Shown here one piece after another: positions 25,566 to 34,595 of a stretch of DNA of 64,000 nucleotides. The translations under genes were made by a program, and so were the position numbers. Where the stretch lies: contig NZ_MTSE01000004.1 of NCBI RefSeq assembly GCF_002154225.1, positions 248,001-312,000 on the forward strand, read 5' to 3'. Every line of letters begins with the position of its first letter. The stretch's first letter is position 1. Source of the stretch: Hymenobacter crusticola. Its GTDB lineage: Bacteria > Bacteroidota > Bacteroidia > Cytophagales > Hymenobacteraceae. The notes under the pieces are model-generated. The model saw nothing but the letters and a program-made list of their open reading frames with translations. It was not told the origin of the DNA and ran no database searches.

Positions 25566-25655
25566 GAAGACGTCTCGGCGCGTTCATCGTTGGTGTAGAG
25601 GAGCCAAACATACAGCTTCTCCCGCGCAACGACGAACGCGCCGAGGCGCCTTCTT
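25566..25655. repeat. Long imperfect inverted repeat
   Basis: CTCGGCGCGTTCATCGTTG (25574-25592) pairs with CAACGACGAACGCGCCGAG (25627-25645) at 18 of 19 positions, and the arms continue with about two thirds identity to 25566 and 25655. The loop is about 34 bases. It separates the DUF922 stop from the csaA start, so it could be terminator or mobile-element remnant. Confidence 0.65.
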
Positions 25656-25669
25656 ACTTGAGTTAGCTA

Positions 25670-26242
25670 TTATTTGGCCGCAAACTGTGCGAACTGGGTG
25701 AGCTGATTTTGAATGTTTATTTCCCAACTTTTCTGGCGGTCGGCGGCAAGGCCGTGGTTGGTTTCTTGGTCGTAGCGCGCCTCTTCTTTTTGCCACTCGG
25801 CAAACACAGCGTTCGTCGTATTCTTGAAGCGCGGTTGCAGGTGTTGGCAGTCGAACTTAGCTAGACTGATCTTCTGGCGGAGCTTGCGGGCGTAAAGCTC
25901 CGTGATATCGAAGTGAAGCTGCTCGTGGCGTAACAGATTCGGGGTGGCCTTGGTGGCCTCGCGCACCCACGACTCCGTCGGGATAAAGACGGCGCGCACG
26001 GTAGAGGCAAATTTGAAGTCTTGGCAAGCGGCCTGCACATCGATATTAGCCGAGGTAAGAGCGGCTAGTCTATCAGAAGGGGTGGGCTTGCTCTTGAAAT
26101 CATCCCAGGTCAGCGGTCGGGTTGGTGACCACACGAAGGTGCCTGGCGCCGCACCAGGGGGAGTGGTCTGCGTGCCTTGGCCGGGGCCTTGCAGCAAATG
26201 GCTAACAACAAGTATCGGGGCTAGAAAAGAAAAGAAGAACAT
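25670..26242 (-). CDS. DUF922 secreted zinc-protease-like protein
   Basis: 190 residues. A signal peptide-like N-terminus (FFFSFLAPILVVSHLLQ) precedes a domain with PLTWDDFKSKP (38-52) and the metal-binding motif HEQLHFD at 106-112, characteristic of DUF922 (Peptidase_M-like). The family is annotated as putative secreted Zn-dependent proteases without proven substrates. Start set at ATG 26240-26242 just before the hydrophobic core. Downstream lies a long inverted repeat, then csaA. Confidence 0.85.
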   Translation of the reverse strand: MFFFSFLAPILVVSHLLQGPGQGTQTTPPGAAPGTFVWSPTRPLTWDDFKSKPTPSDRLAALTSANIDVQAACQDFKFASTVRAVFIPTESWVREATKATPNLLRHEQLHFDITELYARKLRQKISLAKFDCQHLQPRFKNTTNAVFAEWQKEEARYDQETNHGLAADRQKSWEINIQNQLTQFAQFAAK

Positions 26243-26308
26243 GGAAAAGGGCGTGTGAGAGGCCGTTGATGCGAAAAGGAACAAGGGCCTTTTAGCAAGA
26301 ATAACGCC

Positions 26309-27688
26309 TTAACGCACTACCACAGGTGCTTCGTTCATCAGCGGCACAACAGCGCTGTGCTGGCGGAAGCGCCACAAGAGCACGACCGCCACTGTGGTAA
26401 GCCCCGCCAGCAAGCCAATCCAGACGCCCAGGCTACCTAGCTTCAGGCCAAACCCTAGGCCGTAGCCAAGCGGCAAGGCAACGACCCAGTAGGCGAGTAA
26501 CGCAACGAGGGAAGGTACTTTTACATCTTGCAAGCCCCGGAGCGCCCCTAAGCCCACTACTTGCAAGCCATCGGAGATTTGAAATAAAGCAGCAATCAGA
26601 AGTAGGGTGGCAGCCTGGGCCACCACGGTCGGATCCTGATGAGGATTGTAGAAATAGGGAATCAGCTGGCGGCAGCTAATCAATACTAAGCCCATCATGG
26701 CCATAAAGACGAACGTAAGCGCGTACGCTGTAAAGCCTGCCTGCCGAGCACCTTCGGCATCACCTAGCCCCCGCAAGTTGCCAACCCGAATGGTAGCGGC
26801 AGCGGCCACACCTCCCGCCGCCATGTACGTAACCGACGACACGTTGATGGCAATCTGGTGCGCTGCCATGGCGGCAGCTCCGAGCCAGCCAATCATAATA
26901 CCCGAGAAGCTAAAAGCGCCTACTTCACACATCATTTGCAGGCCGATAGGGAGACCTAGGCCTAGTAGGTGCCGTAACGTGGTACCCCGCAGGTGAAACC
27001 AACTTGTAATAGTTTCGCGGTAGGGCCGCAGCCGCTCGGCTCGCAGCACGTAGGCTCCCATGAGCACCGCCATAATGATGCGGGCCGTGAGGGTGGCCCA
27101 GGCGGCGCCCATCATGCCCATTGCTGGTGCGCCGAAGTGCCCAAAGATCAATACGTAGCAAAGCAAGGCATTGATAACATTGGCCAGAATAGAAAGCTGC
27201 ATGGCTTGGCGCGTCAACCCTAGGCCTTCGGCAAACTGGCGGAAGCCCTGAAATACCATCAACGGGAAAAACGACAGAAAAATAACTCGTATAAAAGGAG
27301 TGGTAAGCGCTACTACGGCAGCGGGTTGGTGAAAATAAGGTAGCAGCGGCGTGACTAGGAACCCTAGGGCACTCAGCAGTAAGCCACCTAGGCCGCTCAG
27401 TAACACCCCATTCACGAGCAACTCGCCGAGTCGCCGTACGTTGCCCTCGCCATTGGCGGCTGCCACGAGCGGCGTAATTCCCATGGACAAGCCCATGCCC
27501 AACACCATCACCACCGTACTGACGTTGATGTTCAGCGAAACGGCGGCCAACGGCAACGATCCGCCTAGGCGACCTACCATGACACTATTGCATACGTTGA
27601 CCATCACGTGGCCCAACTGACTTAATACAACTGGGTACGCCAAGAGCAGCGTCGGCTTTATATGCTGGCGAATAGTGGCAAGGGGCAT
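26309..27688 (-). CDS. MATE family multidrug/Na+ efflux transporter (NorM-type)
   Basis: 459 residues with twelve predicted transmembrane helices in two MatE repeats. Landmarks: SQLGHVMVNVCNSVMVGRLG near the N-terminus and ATIRVGNLRGLGDAEGARQ in the second half, both MATE signatures. It exports cationic drugs or metabolites in exchange for Na+ or H+. Substrate unknown. A -7 box lies 22 bases upstream of the start. Confidence 0.95.
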   Translation of the reverse strand: MPLATIRQHIKPTLLLAYPVVLSQLGHVMVNVCNSVMVGRLGGSLPLAAVSLNINVSTVVMVLGMGLSMGITPLVAAANGEGNVRRLGELLVNGVLLSGLGGLLLSALGFLVTPLLPYFHQPAAVVALTTPFIRVIFLSFFPLMVFQGFRQFAEGLGLTRQAMQLSILANVINALLCYVLIFGHFGAPAMGMMGAAWATLTARIIMAVLMGAYVLRAERLRPYRETITSWFHLRGTTLRHLLGLGLPIGLQMMCEVGAFSFSGIMIGWLGAAAMAAHQIAINVSSVTYMAAGGVAAAATIRVGNLRGLGDAEGARQAGFTAYALTFVFMAMMGLVLISCRQLIPYFYNPHQDPTVVAQAATLLLIAALFQISDGLQVVGLGALRGLQDVKVPSLVALLAYWVVALPLGYGLGFGLKLGSLGVWIGLLAGLTTVAVVLLWRFRQHSAVVPLMNEAPVVVR

Positions 27689-27710
27689 CGTAAGAGGAAA
27701 GGGTGGAAGG

Positions 27711-27718
27711 CAAAGGTA
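27711..27718 (-). promoter_or_regulatory. -7 box of the MATE gene
   Basis: Minus-strand TACCTTTG (TAnnTTTG) 22 bases upstream of the ATG. Confidence 0.55.
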
Positions 27719-27837
27719 CGACAGCCAGAAGAAGCCGCTTGTGCTAGCTCGTAGCGCGAGTGCCCGGTACAGCTGGGCGCAACACTACCACGCGGACGTT
27801 GCCGGTGCAGAGCTAGGTTCGTTGGTGGGGCAATGGG

Positions 27838-28926
27838 TTACTGCAATTCGTTGCGCAGACGGTACAAGGCTTCCTGCAAATCACCTGTAGGCACGGCGTA
27901 AGACAGCCGGGCAAACCCAGGCGCGCCGCAGGTAGCCCCATCTACGACGCCCACGCCTGCCGCTTGCAGTCGCGCCACAAACGCAGCTGAGGCTGCCTCG
28001 GGCGATAAGCTGGGGTCGATGTAGGCTGTGAAGTCAGGGAAGGCGTAGTACGTTGCCTCGGGTGCTGAACAGGATACCTGGGGCAACGATGCGAGGCCAT
28101 TGAGCAAAAGAGTGCGGTTAGCGGCTAGCTGAGCCAGCAATTGGCTGGCAATAGCAGATGCGCTTTCTGTTGCAGCTAGGGCCGCTAGCTGGTTGGGGAC
28201 GGGCACGGCCGCGGCCGTGCTGAACTGCCACGCCGCACAAGCCCGAGCCAAAGTGGCGGGCGCTACTAGGTAGCCTACCCCCCAACCAATTAAGGCCAAC
28301 GACTTCGAGAAGCCATTTACGACCAGATGTTGGCCGAGCGGATCGGCCCAGTCGAGCAGTGACGGAACGGGCTCGGCGCCGAACGTGATGAAGTTGTAGA
28401 TTTCGTCTGACAGGACGAACAAACCCGGGTGCTGGCGCGTGACACCCAGCACGGCGTCGAGCTCGGTGCGGTGATACACACGGCCCGTCGGGTTGTTGGG
28501 GTTGGAAAGCAGCAACACGCGGGTGCGCGGCGTGAGGGCAGCTTCCAGCGTGGCAGGGTGCAGCGCATAATTGTCGGCGGCAGCGAGGGACAATGGCCGC
28601 ACAATGCCACCTGCTTGCTCAATGAGTTTCCAAAACCCAAACCAGTTGGGTGTAGGCAACAACACTTCGTCACCAGGACGGAGCACCGCCTTCAACAAAG
28701 CAAAAAGCGCCGGCTTCGTGCCCGCCGTAACCACAATTTGGTCCGCAGAAACCGATGAGGCAGCATAGCGAGCAGCTAGCGCAGCGCGCAGCGCCGGTAA
28801 GCCTTCAATAGAAGAAATCGGCAACTGCCCACTCCGGAGAACCGCCGTGGCCCGCTCGATAGCCGCTGGCGGCGGGGCGAAATTTCCATAACCGGAAGCA
28901 AGGCTAATTACTTCGCTATTTGCCAT
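27838..28926 (-). CDS. Class I/II PLP-dependent aminotransferase-family enzyme
   Basis: 362 residues. Fold-type I core: SGYGNFAPPPAAIERA, LPALRAALAARY, VVTAGTKPALFALLKAVLRP, PTPNWFGFW, LLSNPNNPTGRVYH, SDEIYNF, and PLP lysine K208 in VVNGFSKSLALIGWG. It belongs to the aspartate-aminotransferase-like group; the substrate is not visible. It follows egtD by 53 bases on the same strand, and no other gene in this window supplies the last step (C-S lysis) of ergothioneine synthesis, so a lyase role is a hypothesis. Known EgtE enzymes belong to a different PLP family. Confidence 0.9.
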   Translation of the reverse strand: MANSEVISLASGYGNFAPPPAAIERATAVLRSGQLPISSIEGLPALRAALAARYAASSVSADQIVVTAGTKPALFALLKAVLRPGDEVLLPTPNWFGFWKLIEQAGGIVRPLSLAAADNYALHPATLEAALTPRTRVLLLSNPNNPTGRVYHRTELDAVLGVTRQHPGLFVLSDEIYNFITFGAEPVPSLLDWADPLGQHLVVNGFSKSLALIGWGVGYLVAPATLARACAAWQFSTAAAVPVPNQLAALAATESASAIASQLLAQLAANRTLLLNGLASLPQVSCSAPEATYYAFPDFTAYIDPSLSPEAASAAFVARLQAAGVGVVDGATCGAPGFARLSYAVPTGDLQEALYRLRNELQ

Positions 28927-28979
28927 TCATTAGTTGCCAGCGGCGTAAGAAGCACAGATAATCTCTGTCCAAAAGGTAC

Positions 28980-29975
28980 CTAGGTAGTTGGGGTCAGGAT
29001 TACATCCGCGAAATATTCTTGGGCGTCCGTGAAGAAGTTGGAGACTTGAAAACCAGCTTCCTTAGCGAGATTTTGTATTTGCGTCGCCGTGAACTTGTAA
29101 GAGTTTTCGGTATGAATAATTTCCCAAGCGGCAAAGTCGAAGCTAGCATCCAGCGCCGCGATGGGCACCGTTTGAGCACGCGTGCTGACAAGGAACGAGC
29201 GTACCACGCCCGCGAGCGGGTCGTAATCGGTGTAATGACGCCAGTGCGCTAGGTCGAACTCGGCCCCAAGCTCGCGGTTGAGCCGCGTGAGTAGGTTGAG
29301 GTTGAAGGCCGCCGTCACGCCCTGCGCATCATCATAAGCGGCCCGAATCAGGCGCGGGTCCTTCTGCAAATCAAACCCAATGAGCAGGCGGTCATCGGGC
29401 GAGAGTGGCTGCGCGAGCTGCCGCAGAAAATCCAACCGTTCGTCGGGGAAGAAGTTACCGATGTTGGAGCCCAAGAATAGCACGGCCTTGCGGCCGGGTT
29501 TGGTAGCCATCAGTTGCAGCGCCGACACGTAGTCGGTTATCACGGGCTCTACCCGCAAGTTAGGTAACTCAACCCGTAAGCTTGCTTCCAACCCTTCAAT
29601 AGCAGCCGGTGAAATATCGACGGGCACGTAGCTAAAGTCGATACCTGCCGTGAGCAGATATCGAAGTAAAATTTTGGTTTTCAGTCCGTCGCCGGCACCT
29701 AGCTCAATCAGATAGAACGGCGTGTCGTCGGCGGCACGCAAGGCATCGGCAATGGCTGTGCTATGCGTGCTCAGCAACTGGTACTCGGTGCGCGTCGGGT
29801 AGTATTCCGGCAGCGCCATGATCTGTTGAAAGAGCCGACTTCCCTCGTCGTCGTAGAAGTACATCGACGACAGGGTTTTAGGGGAGCGGTTCAGGCCCTG
29901 CGCAACATGACGGGCTAGCTCTTCAGTTTGTTGATGGGTTGCGGTGCTACTATCCAGAGAAGGCAAGGAGGACAT
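28980..29975 (-). CDS. egtD: L-histidine N-alpha-trimethyltransferase (EgtD)
   Basis: 331 residues. The EgtD pattern is clear: KTLSSMYFYDDEGSRLFQQI, MALPEYYPTRTEYQLL, the SAM site YLIELGAGDGLKTKILL, and ADVILT at the C-terminus. The enzyme trimethylates histidine to hercynine using SAM, the first step of ergothioneine synthesis. Directly downstream of egtB on the same strand (119 bases) and upstream of the PLP enzyme. Confidence 0.94.
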   Translation of the reverse strand: MSSLPSLDSSTATHQQTEELARHVAQGLNRSPKTLSSMYFYDDEGSRLFQQIMALPEYYPTRTEYQLLSTHSTAIADALRAADDTPFYLIELGAGDGLKTKILLRYLLTAGIDFSYVPVDISPAAIEGLEASLRVELPNLRVEPVITDYVSALQLMATKPGRKAVLFLGSNIGNFFPDERLDFLRQLAQPLSPDDRLLIGFDLQKDPRLIRAAYDDAQGVTAAFNLNLLTRLNRELGAEFDLAHWRHYTDYDPLAGVVRSFLVSTRAQTVPIAALDASFDFAAWEIIHTENSYKFTATQIQNLAKEAGFQVSNFFTDAQEYFADVILTPTT

Positions 29976-30094
29976 AAGGGGGCGAGGGGCAGAAGGAGCG
30001 CGTAACTTACGTAGTTGACGATAAGTTGTTTGCGTCTCTAGGTAGAAGTAATTTCAAGGACTCAGCACAGCAGCCAACCAGCACAATCGAAGTG

Positions 30095-31396
30095 TTACCT
30101 AGCTAGGCGAATACCAGTGAATTGCCAGCGTTTGTCGGCGTGGAAAAAGTTGCGGTAGGTCGGACGAATATGGCTCTCGGGCGTCGCGCAAGAGCCACCA
30201 CGCAACACGAGCTGATTGATCATAAACTTGCCATTGTACTCCCCTAAAGGCCCCGCCGCGCGCTCATAGCCTGGGTACGCATGGTAGGCCGAATAGGTCC
30301 ATTCCCAACAATCTCCGAGCAACTGGTGGCATTGGGTCGGGTCTGCGTCAGGCGCGAGGGGCTGCGGGTCGTATAGTTCGCTTTCCACAAATGTGCCCTC
30401 GGAGGTGTCCGGATTAAACCGGCGAGCAGCTATTTCCCACTCCTGTTCGGTGGGCAAACGCAGGCCGGCCCAGTTGGCGTACGCATCGGCTTCGTAAAAG
30501 CTAATGTGCGTGACGGGAGCGGCCATGTTCACGGGCTGCAAGCCGTGGTGCGTAAAGCGAAACCATGTTCCCTCTTTTTGCATCCAGTACAGGGGCGCTT
30601 GCCAGTGCTCCCGCTGTACCAAGTCCCAGCCTTCACCGAGCCAGTAGCGGAAGTCGTGGTAGCCGCCCGCCTCGACAAATTGCAGGAACTCGCCATTGGT
30701 CACCAAGCGGTTTTGCAGTTCAAAATCGGCCACGTACGTTTCATGTGGAGCCTGCTCGTTGTCGAAGCAAAATCCATCGCCTTCGTACCCAATGCGGTAC
30801 ACGCCGCCGGGCACCGTCAGCCAGGCAGCAGGGGGCGCAGGCTGCGTAGCAGGTGGTGTGGTGGGGGCGGGCAAATAAGCCGGCGTGAGCGGACTGGTGC
30901 TCAGAATGTATTTAATATCCGTAACCAACAATTCCTGGTGCTGTTGCTCGTGCTGCAGGCCTAGCTCACAAACGGTGGCGAAGGACTCCGGCAATTCGGC
31001 GGCGCGACCTAGGAGCCGCTGCATGTGTTCGTCCACGTATGCCCGGTAACGATACACGTCGGCTAGTGCTGGTCGGGAGAGCGTGCCCCGGTCGGCGCGG
31101 TTTACGCGGCTGCCAAGCGAGTTGTAGTAAGAGTTGAACAGATAAGCGTAATCGGGGTGAAAGACGCTGTAGTCGGGTTGGTACTCGCGCAGCAGCATAG
31201 TTTCGAAGAACCAGGTGGTGTGCGCTAGGTGCCACTTCGGCGGACTCACATCAATCATCGGCTGCACTACGGTGTCCTCGGGTAGCAAAGGCTGACACAG
31301 CCGGGCGGTTTGCTGGCGCACAGCCTGATAGCGTTCTAACAGAGAGGCAGCCGATACCATAGCGGATGCTGGAGTAGGAGCAAGAGAAACAGCCAT
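30095..31396 (-). CDS. egtB: Ergothioneine biosynthesis sulfoxide synthase (EgtB)
   Basis: 433 residues. N-terminal DinB-like domain with the metal-binding segment PPKWHLAHTTWFFET (about 50-65) and LGLQHEQQHQELLVTD (about 145-160), then a C-terminal FGE-sulfatase domain ending in GGSCATPESHIRPTYRNFF and RWQFTGIRLAR. EgtB is a non-haem iron enzyme that joins hercynine to cysteine or gamma-glutamylcysteine with oxygen. No egtA or egtC is present in the window, so a cysteine-dependent route is possible. A second in-frame ATG twelve codons in is an alternative start. Confidence 0.93.
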   Translation of the reverse strand: MAVSLAPTPASAMVSAASLLERYQAVRQQTARLCQPLLPEDTVVQPMIDVSPPKWHLAHTTWFFETMLLREYQPDYSVFHPDYAYLFNSYYNSLGSRVNRADRGTLSRPALADVYRYRAYVDEHMQRLLGRAAELPESFATVCELGLQHEQQHQELLVTDIKYILSTSPLTPAYLPAPTTPPATQPAPPAAWLTVPGGVYRIGYEGDGFCFDNEQAPHETYVADFELQNRLVTNGEFLQFVEAGGYHDFRYWLGEGWDLVQREHWQAPLYWMQKEGTWFRFTHHGLQPVNMAAPVTHISFYEADAYANWAGLRLPTEQEWEIAARRFNPDTSEGTFVESELYDPQPLAPDADPTQCHQLLGDCWEWTYSAYHAYPGYERAAGPLGEYNGKFMINQLVLRGGSCATPESHIRPTYRNFFHADKRWQFTGIRLAR

Positions 31397-31711
31397 ATAG
31401 CGAGCAATAAGGTGCGTGAATATGTAACCCTAAAAATAAGGCTGAGTTTTGAGTAGCCCGGTAAAAATGCTGAGCAGAACCTGCGTATTAACTACAAGCG
31501 ACTAGAAAACAAAGAGATAAGTGATTTCTTCTGTTGAGCCTGAGTATTTAACGCAGAAAACTAAGCTCAACTACGGAGAGCGTGCTAAGTACTATGTGGT
31601 ATTTTAGGGATGATACCGGTTTAAATAGGCAATCTGCTCGGCCAAGGCTCTATCTTGACCGTTAGAAAGATTAAGCACTCTGCTCCATATTCCACAACTA
31701 AGAACCAAGCT
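31397..31711. other. Intergenic region upstream of KGG protein
   Basis: 315 bases with no supported gene. A TATCTTGA (one mismatch to TAnnTTTG) at about 31649 is a possible -7 box for the KGG gene. Otherwise AT-rich with no clear hairpin. Confidence 0.45.
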
Positions 31712-32008
31712 ATGGCCATGAACGGACAAAATCAGCGCGGAGGAACCTCAACGCAACAAGTAGATGCCGGTCGCAAAGGCGGTCAGACAAATAGCAAGAA
31801 CGGCCAGACGAGCCCCGCCGGTAAGAGCTTACGCGGCTTTGCTGCAATGGATCCTGCTGAGCAGCGACGCATTGCTAGCGAGGGCGGAAAGGCTTCGCAC
31901 GAAAGCGGCCGAGGCCACCGTTTTACATCAGAAGAAGCCCGCGCTGCCGGCCGTAAGGGGGGCCAGGCAAGCCGCGGACGGAGCAACCAGGGCGGTGCTA
32001 ACCAGTAG
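31712..32008 (+). CDS. KGG-repeat general stress protein
   Basis: 98 residues, hydrophilic and glycine-rich with no hydrophobic core. It carries the KGG/Con-10 type repeats: AGRKGGQTNSKNG, ASEGGKASHESG, and AGRKGGQASRGRS, with the intervening FAAMDPAEQRRIAS segment typical of GsiB/YciG-like proteins. These are intrinsically disordered, stress-induced proteins thought to protect in desiccation or acid. ATG 31712 is used; an upstream TTG would add 19 unrelated residues. Genes for ergothioneine synthesis lie next to it. Confidence 0.88.
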   Translation: MAMNGQNQRGGTSTQQVDAGRKGGQTNSKNGQTSPAGKSLRGFAAMDPAEQRRIASEGGKASHESGRGHRFTSEEARAAGRKGGQASRGRSNQGGANQ

Positions 32009-32052
32009 CGACTTCTGATGCAACGGCGGTGCCTTGGCGGCGCTGCTGACAT

Positions 32053-32093
32053 AAACAAGCCTCTGCGCGCTGCGCAGGGGCTTGTTTATTTTT
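32053..32093 (+). terminator. Terminator of KGG gene
   Basis: AAACAAGCCTCTGCGC and GCGCAGGGGCTTGTTT form a stem with one G-T-like mismatch around a short loop, followed by ATTTTT. Confidence 0.85.
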
Positions 32094-32158
32094 AACTCCT
32101 AGCTTGCAGCTACGTTACGGTAAATCTGCTGCTTTCTCGTTTTCCTTGTTGCCTTCGC

Positions 32159-33229
32159 ATGCTTGTGCTTTCCTACTCTAAGCGCACTTTGCGCTTCAAC
32201 TTTCCCGCTCGCACTTCGCGCGGGGCTCTCACCGAACACACCGCTTACTACCTGTGCCTTCAAGATGATCGGGAGGCCGTGTGGGTGGGCTACGGCGAGG
32301 CGGCACCCTTGGCTGGCCTTAGCCCCGACGACCGCCCCGACTTTGAAGCGTTGGTAGCTGGCTTGTGCCAACGAGTGACGCAAGCTAGGTATGCTCGCTT
32401 ATCGCTTGAAACTGTGCAAATGCTGGTGCCCGCCACCCTGCCCGCACTGCGCTTCGCCCTCGAAACTGCGCTATTGGACTGGACAAATGGCGGGCGGCGG
32501 CGTCTGTATGATACCGCCTTTAGCCGGGGGGAAGCGGGTATTCCCATCAACGGACTTGTATGGATGGGCGATGCCGCCTTCATGCGACAGCAAATTGAGA
32601 GCAAGCTCGCTGAGGGCTACTCGTGCCTGAAGTTGAAAATTGGTAGCTTAGACTTTGCCACGGAGCTACAACTGCTAGCTGAAATTCGGGCAGTAGCAGG
32701 TCCGGAACGCCTAGCATTGCGCGTAGATGCCAACGGTGCTTTCTCGCCGGCCGAGGCGCCCGCCAAGCTAGCTGCCCTAGCGCCTTTCGAATTACATTCC
32801 ATTGAACAACCGATTCGGGCTGGCCAATTGCCTGAAATGGCTGCGCTGTGTCGCACTTCACCTATTCCCATTGCCCTCGACGAGGAGCTAATTGGTGTAA
32901 CCGATGCCGATGCACAAACCCGCTTGCTCGACGTGGTTATGCCACCTTACATTATTCTGAAACCTACGTTGCTGGGGGGCTTAGCGGCGGCGCGGCGGTG
33001 GATGACGCTCGCGGAAGAGCGGGGTATTGGCTGGTGGCTTACCTCCGCGTTGGAGTCGAACATCGGGTTGAATGCCGTGAGCCAACTGGCCAGTGCCTAC
33101 ATGCAATCCGGCTTTCCGCAGGGCCTAGGTACGGGGCAGCTCTACCATAACAACCTAGCCGCTCCACTCGCTATTCAGGCCGGGAAGTTGTATTACCGCC
33201 CGCAGGAAAATTGGGAATTACCCGCTTGA
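32159..33229 (+). CDS. menC: o-Succinylbenzoate synthase-like enolase superfamily enzyme
   Basis: 356 residues. Enolase-superfamily barrel: catalytic KLKIGSLDF around 160-170, LRVDANGAF (metal Asp), ELHSIEQP (metal Glu), IALDEELIG (metal Asp), and the second lysine region LKPTLLGG. The N-terminal capping domain precedes it. MenC dehydrates SHCHC in menaquinone synthesis, and the superfamily also includes epimerases; no other men gene is in the window to decide. Its 3' end is followed by an aspartic protease gene with 71 bases between. Confidence 0.88.
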   Translation: MLVLSYSKRTLRFNFPARTSRGALTEHTAYYLCLQDDREAVWVGYGEAAPLAGLSPDDRPDFEALVAGLCQRVTQARYARLSLETVQMLVPATLPALRFALETALLDWTNGGRRRLYDTAFSRGEAGIPINGLVWMGDAAFMRQQIESKLAEGYSCLKLKIGSLDFATELQLLAEIRAVAGPERLALRVDANGAFSPAEAPAKLAALAPFELHSIEQPIRAGQLPEMAALCRTSPIPIALDEELIGVTDADAQTRLLDVVMPPYIILKPTLLGGLAAARRWMTLAEERGIGWWLTSALESNIGLNAVSQLASAYMQSGFPQGLGTGQLYHNNLAAPLAIQAGKLYYRPQENWELPA

Positions 33230-33300
33230 TTTTGAGTGGGAACTGAGCGTGCGTTGTGGTGGTTTTTTAGCTAACTTCCCCGCCCTACTCCACCCTCAGT

Positions 33301-34584
33301 ATGCGTTCTTGTTGGTCGTTTGTGCTATCAGCGCCTGGCCTCCGCTGGCGCAGTTGGCTACTCAGCACCTGTGTTGCGCTGAGTGGGTGGCTGCTGTGTC
33401 ATAGCGTGCAAGCGCAGCCACCTGCCTTCCGCTTTCTGAAGGCCAAGACCCGGCATAGTACAGTGCCGTTTGAATTGCAGCGTAACCTGATCATCGTTCA
33501 GGTGATGCTGAATGGGCGCGGGCCTTACAATTTCTTGCTGGATACCGGTGTCAATATTTCCCTCATCACGGAGCCTCGGCTGCGCGATGAGCTAGGGCTA
33601 CGGCGGAAAGAGCGGTTTCGGGTGATGGGCGCCGGCAACGAAGGAGGCTTAGAGGCCTACCAAGTGGATAGTGTACGCGTGACCCTCGGTAGGGTGGAAG
33701 CCCCCATTCTATCGTTTTTGGTGCTTTCCGATGATGTGCTTGACCTTTCCGGCTACGTGGGCATGCCTATGCACGGTATTATTGGCAGCGACTTATTTCA
33801 GAGCTTTGTACTGCGCATTCATCCGCAGAGTGGAGAACTAGAGCTGCACGACCCGCTTCATTACAAAACGCCCCGCAGCAAACGCTGGTCTTCCATCCCG
33901 CTTATTTTGGAAGGAGGCAAGGCTTACCTTACTACTACGGTAGCCCTGGAGGACACCCTGAAGCTACCCTTGAAGTTTGTACTCGACACGGGGGCGGGCC
34001 ATGCCCTGTCGCTCGAAGTCAAGTCGGATCCGCGCCTGACCGTGCCCGCCAAACGGCTTCGCTCTCAGTTGGGCCGGGGGCTGAATGGTTTCATTAATGG
34101 CTACATAGGTCGGGTAGCCAACCTGCAATTAGGCAAATACCAAGTAACGTCGTTGCTTACTTCTTTCCCCGATGCCGATCAAGTTCGCTCCGACGTGCCG
34201 CGCAACGGTAATATTGGGTTTGAGCTGCTTAAGCGCTTTGAGCTAATCATCGACTATCCGCATAACCGCTTGATGCTTCAACCGAATAGCCTGTTTCGTG
34301 ACCCGTTCGAACACGATATGTGCGGCATCGAACTGCTGGCCGCAGGCCCCAACTTTCGGCGCTACTTTATCTTACGCGTAGAACCTAGCTCCCCCGCCGA
34401 TCAAGCCGGTTTGCAAGCGCAGGACGAAATCCTCTCAGTGAACTTGTTGCCAACGGCTGGGCTCACCCTCACCCAAATGAGTCGCCTGTTTCATTCCGCC
34501 GACGGCCGGCAGCTGCTCCTTATTATTCGGCGTCCTGATGGGGAACTGGTCACAACGGCCGTGCGGTTGAAGCGGCAGATTTGA
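33301..34584 (+). CDS. Secreted retropepsin-like aspartic protease with PDZ domain
   Basis: 427 residues. Signal peptide: the hydrophobic segment SWLLSTCVALSGWLL ends in CHSVQAQ (about 39). Two pepsin-like catalytic motifs follow: LLDTGVNIS with D81 and FVLDTGAGHA with D229, each in a beta sandwich, and a C-terminal PDZ domain (about 345-427) with SSPADQAGLQAQDEILSVN. Family members are periplasmic or surface peptidases in Bacteroidota. Cleavage substrates are unknown. It follows the MenC-like gene on the same strand. Confidence 0.92.
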   Translation: MRSCWSFVLSAPGLRWRSWLLSTCVALSGWLLCHSVQAQPPAFRFLKAKTRHSTVPFELQRNLIIVQVMLNGRGPYNFLLDTGVNISLITEPRLRDELGLRRKERFRVMGAGNEGGLEAYQVDSVRVTLGRVEAPILSFLVLSDDVLDLSGYVGMPMHGIIGSDLFQSFVLRIHPQSGELELHDPLHYKTPRSKRWSSIPLILEGGKAYLTTTVALEDTLKLPLKFVLDTGAGHALSLEVKSDPRLTVPAKRLRSQLGRGLNGFINGYIGRVANLQLGKYQVTSLLTSFPDADQVRSDVPRNGNIGFELLKRFELIIDYPHNRLMLQPNSLFRDPFEHDMCGIELLAAGPNFRRYFILRVEPSSPADQAGLQAQDEILSVNLLPTAGLTLTQMSRLFHSADGRQLLLIIRRPDGELVTTAVRLKRQI

Positions 34585-34595
34585 GGCGCACGTGC

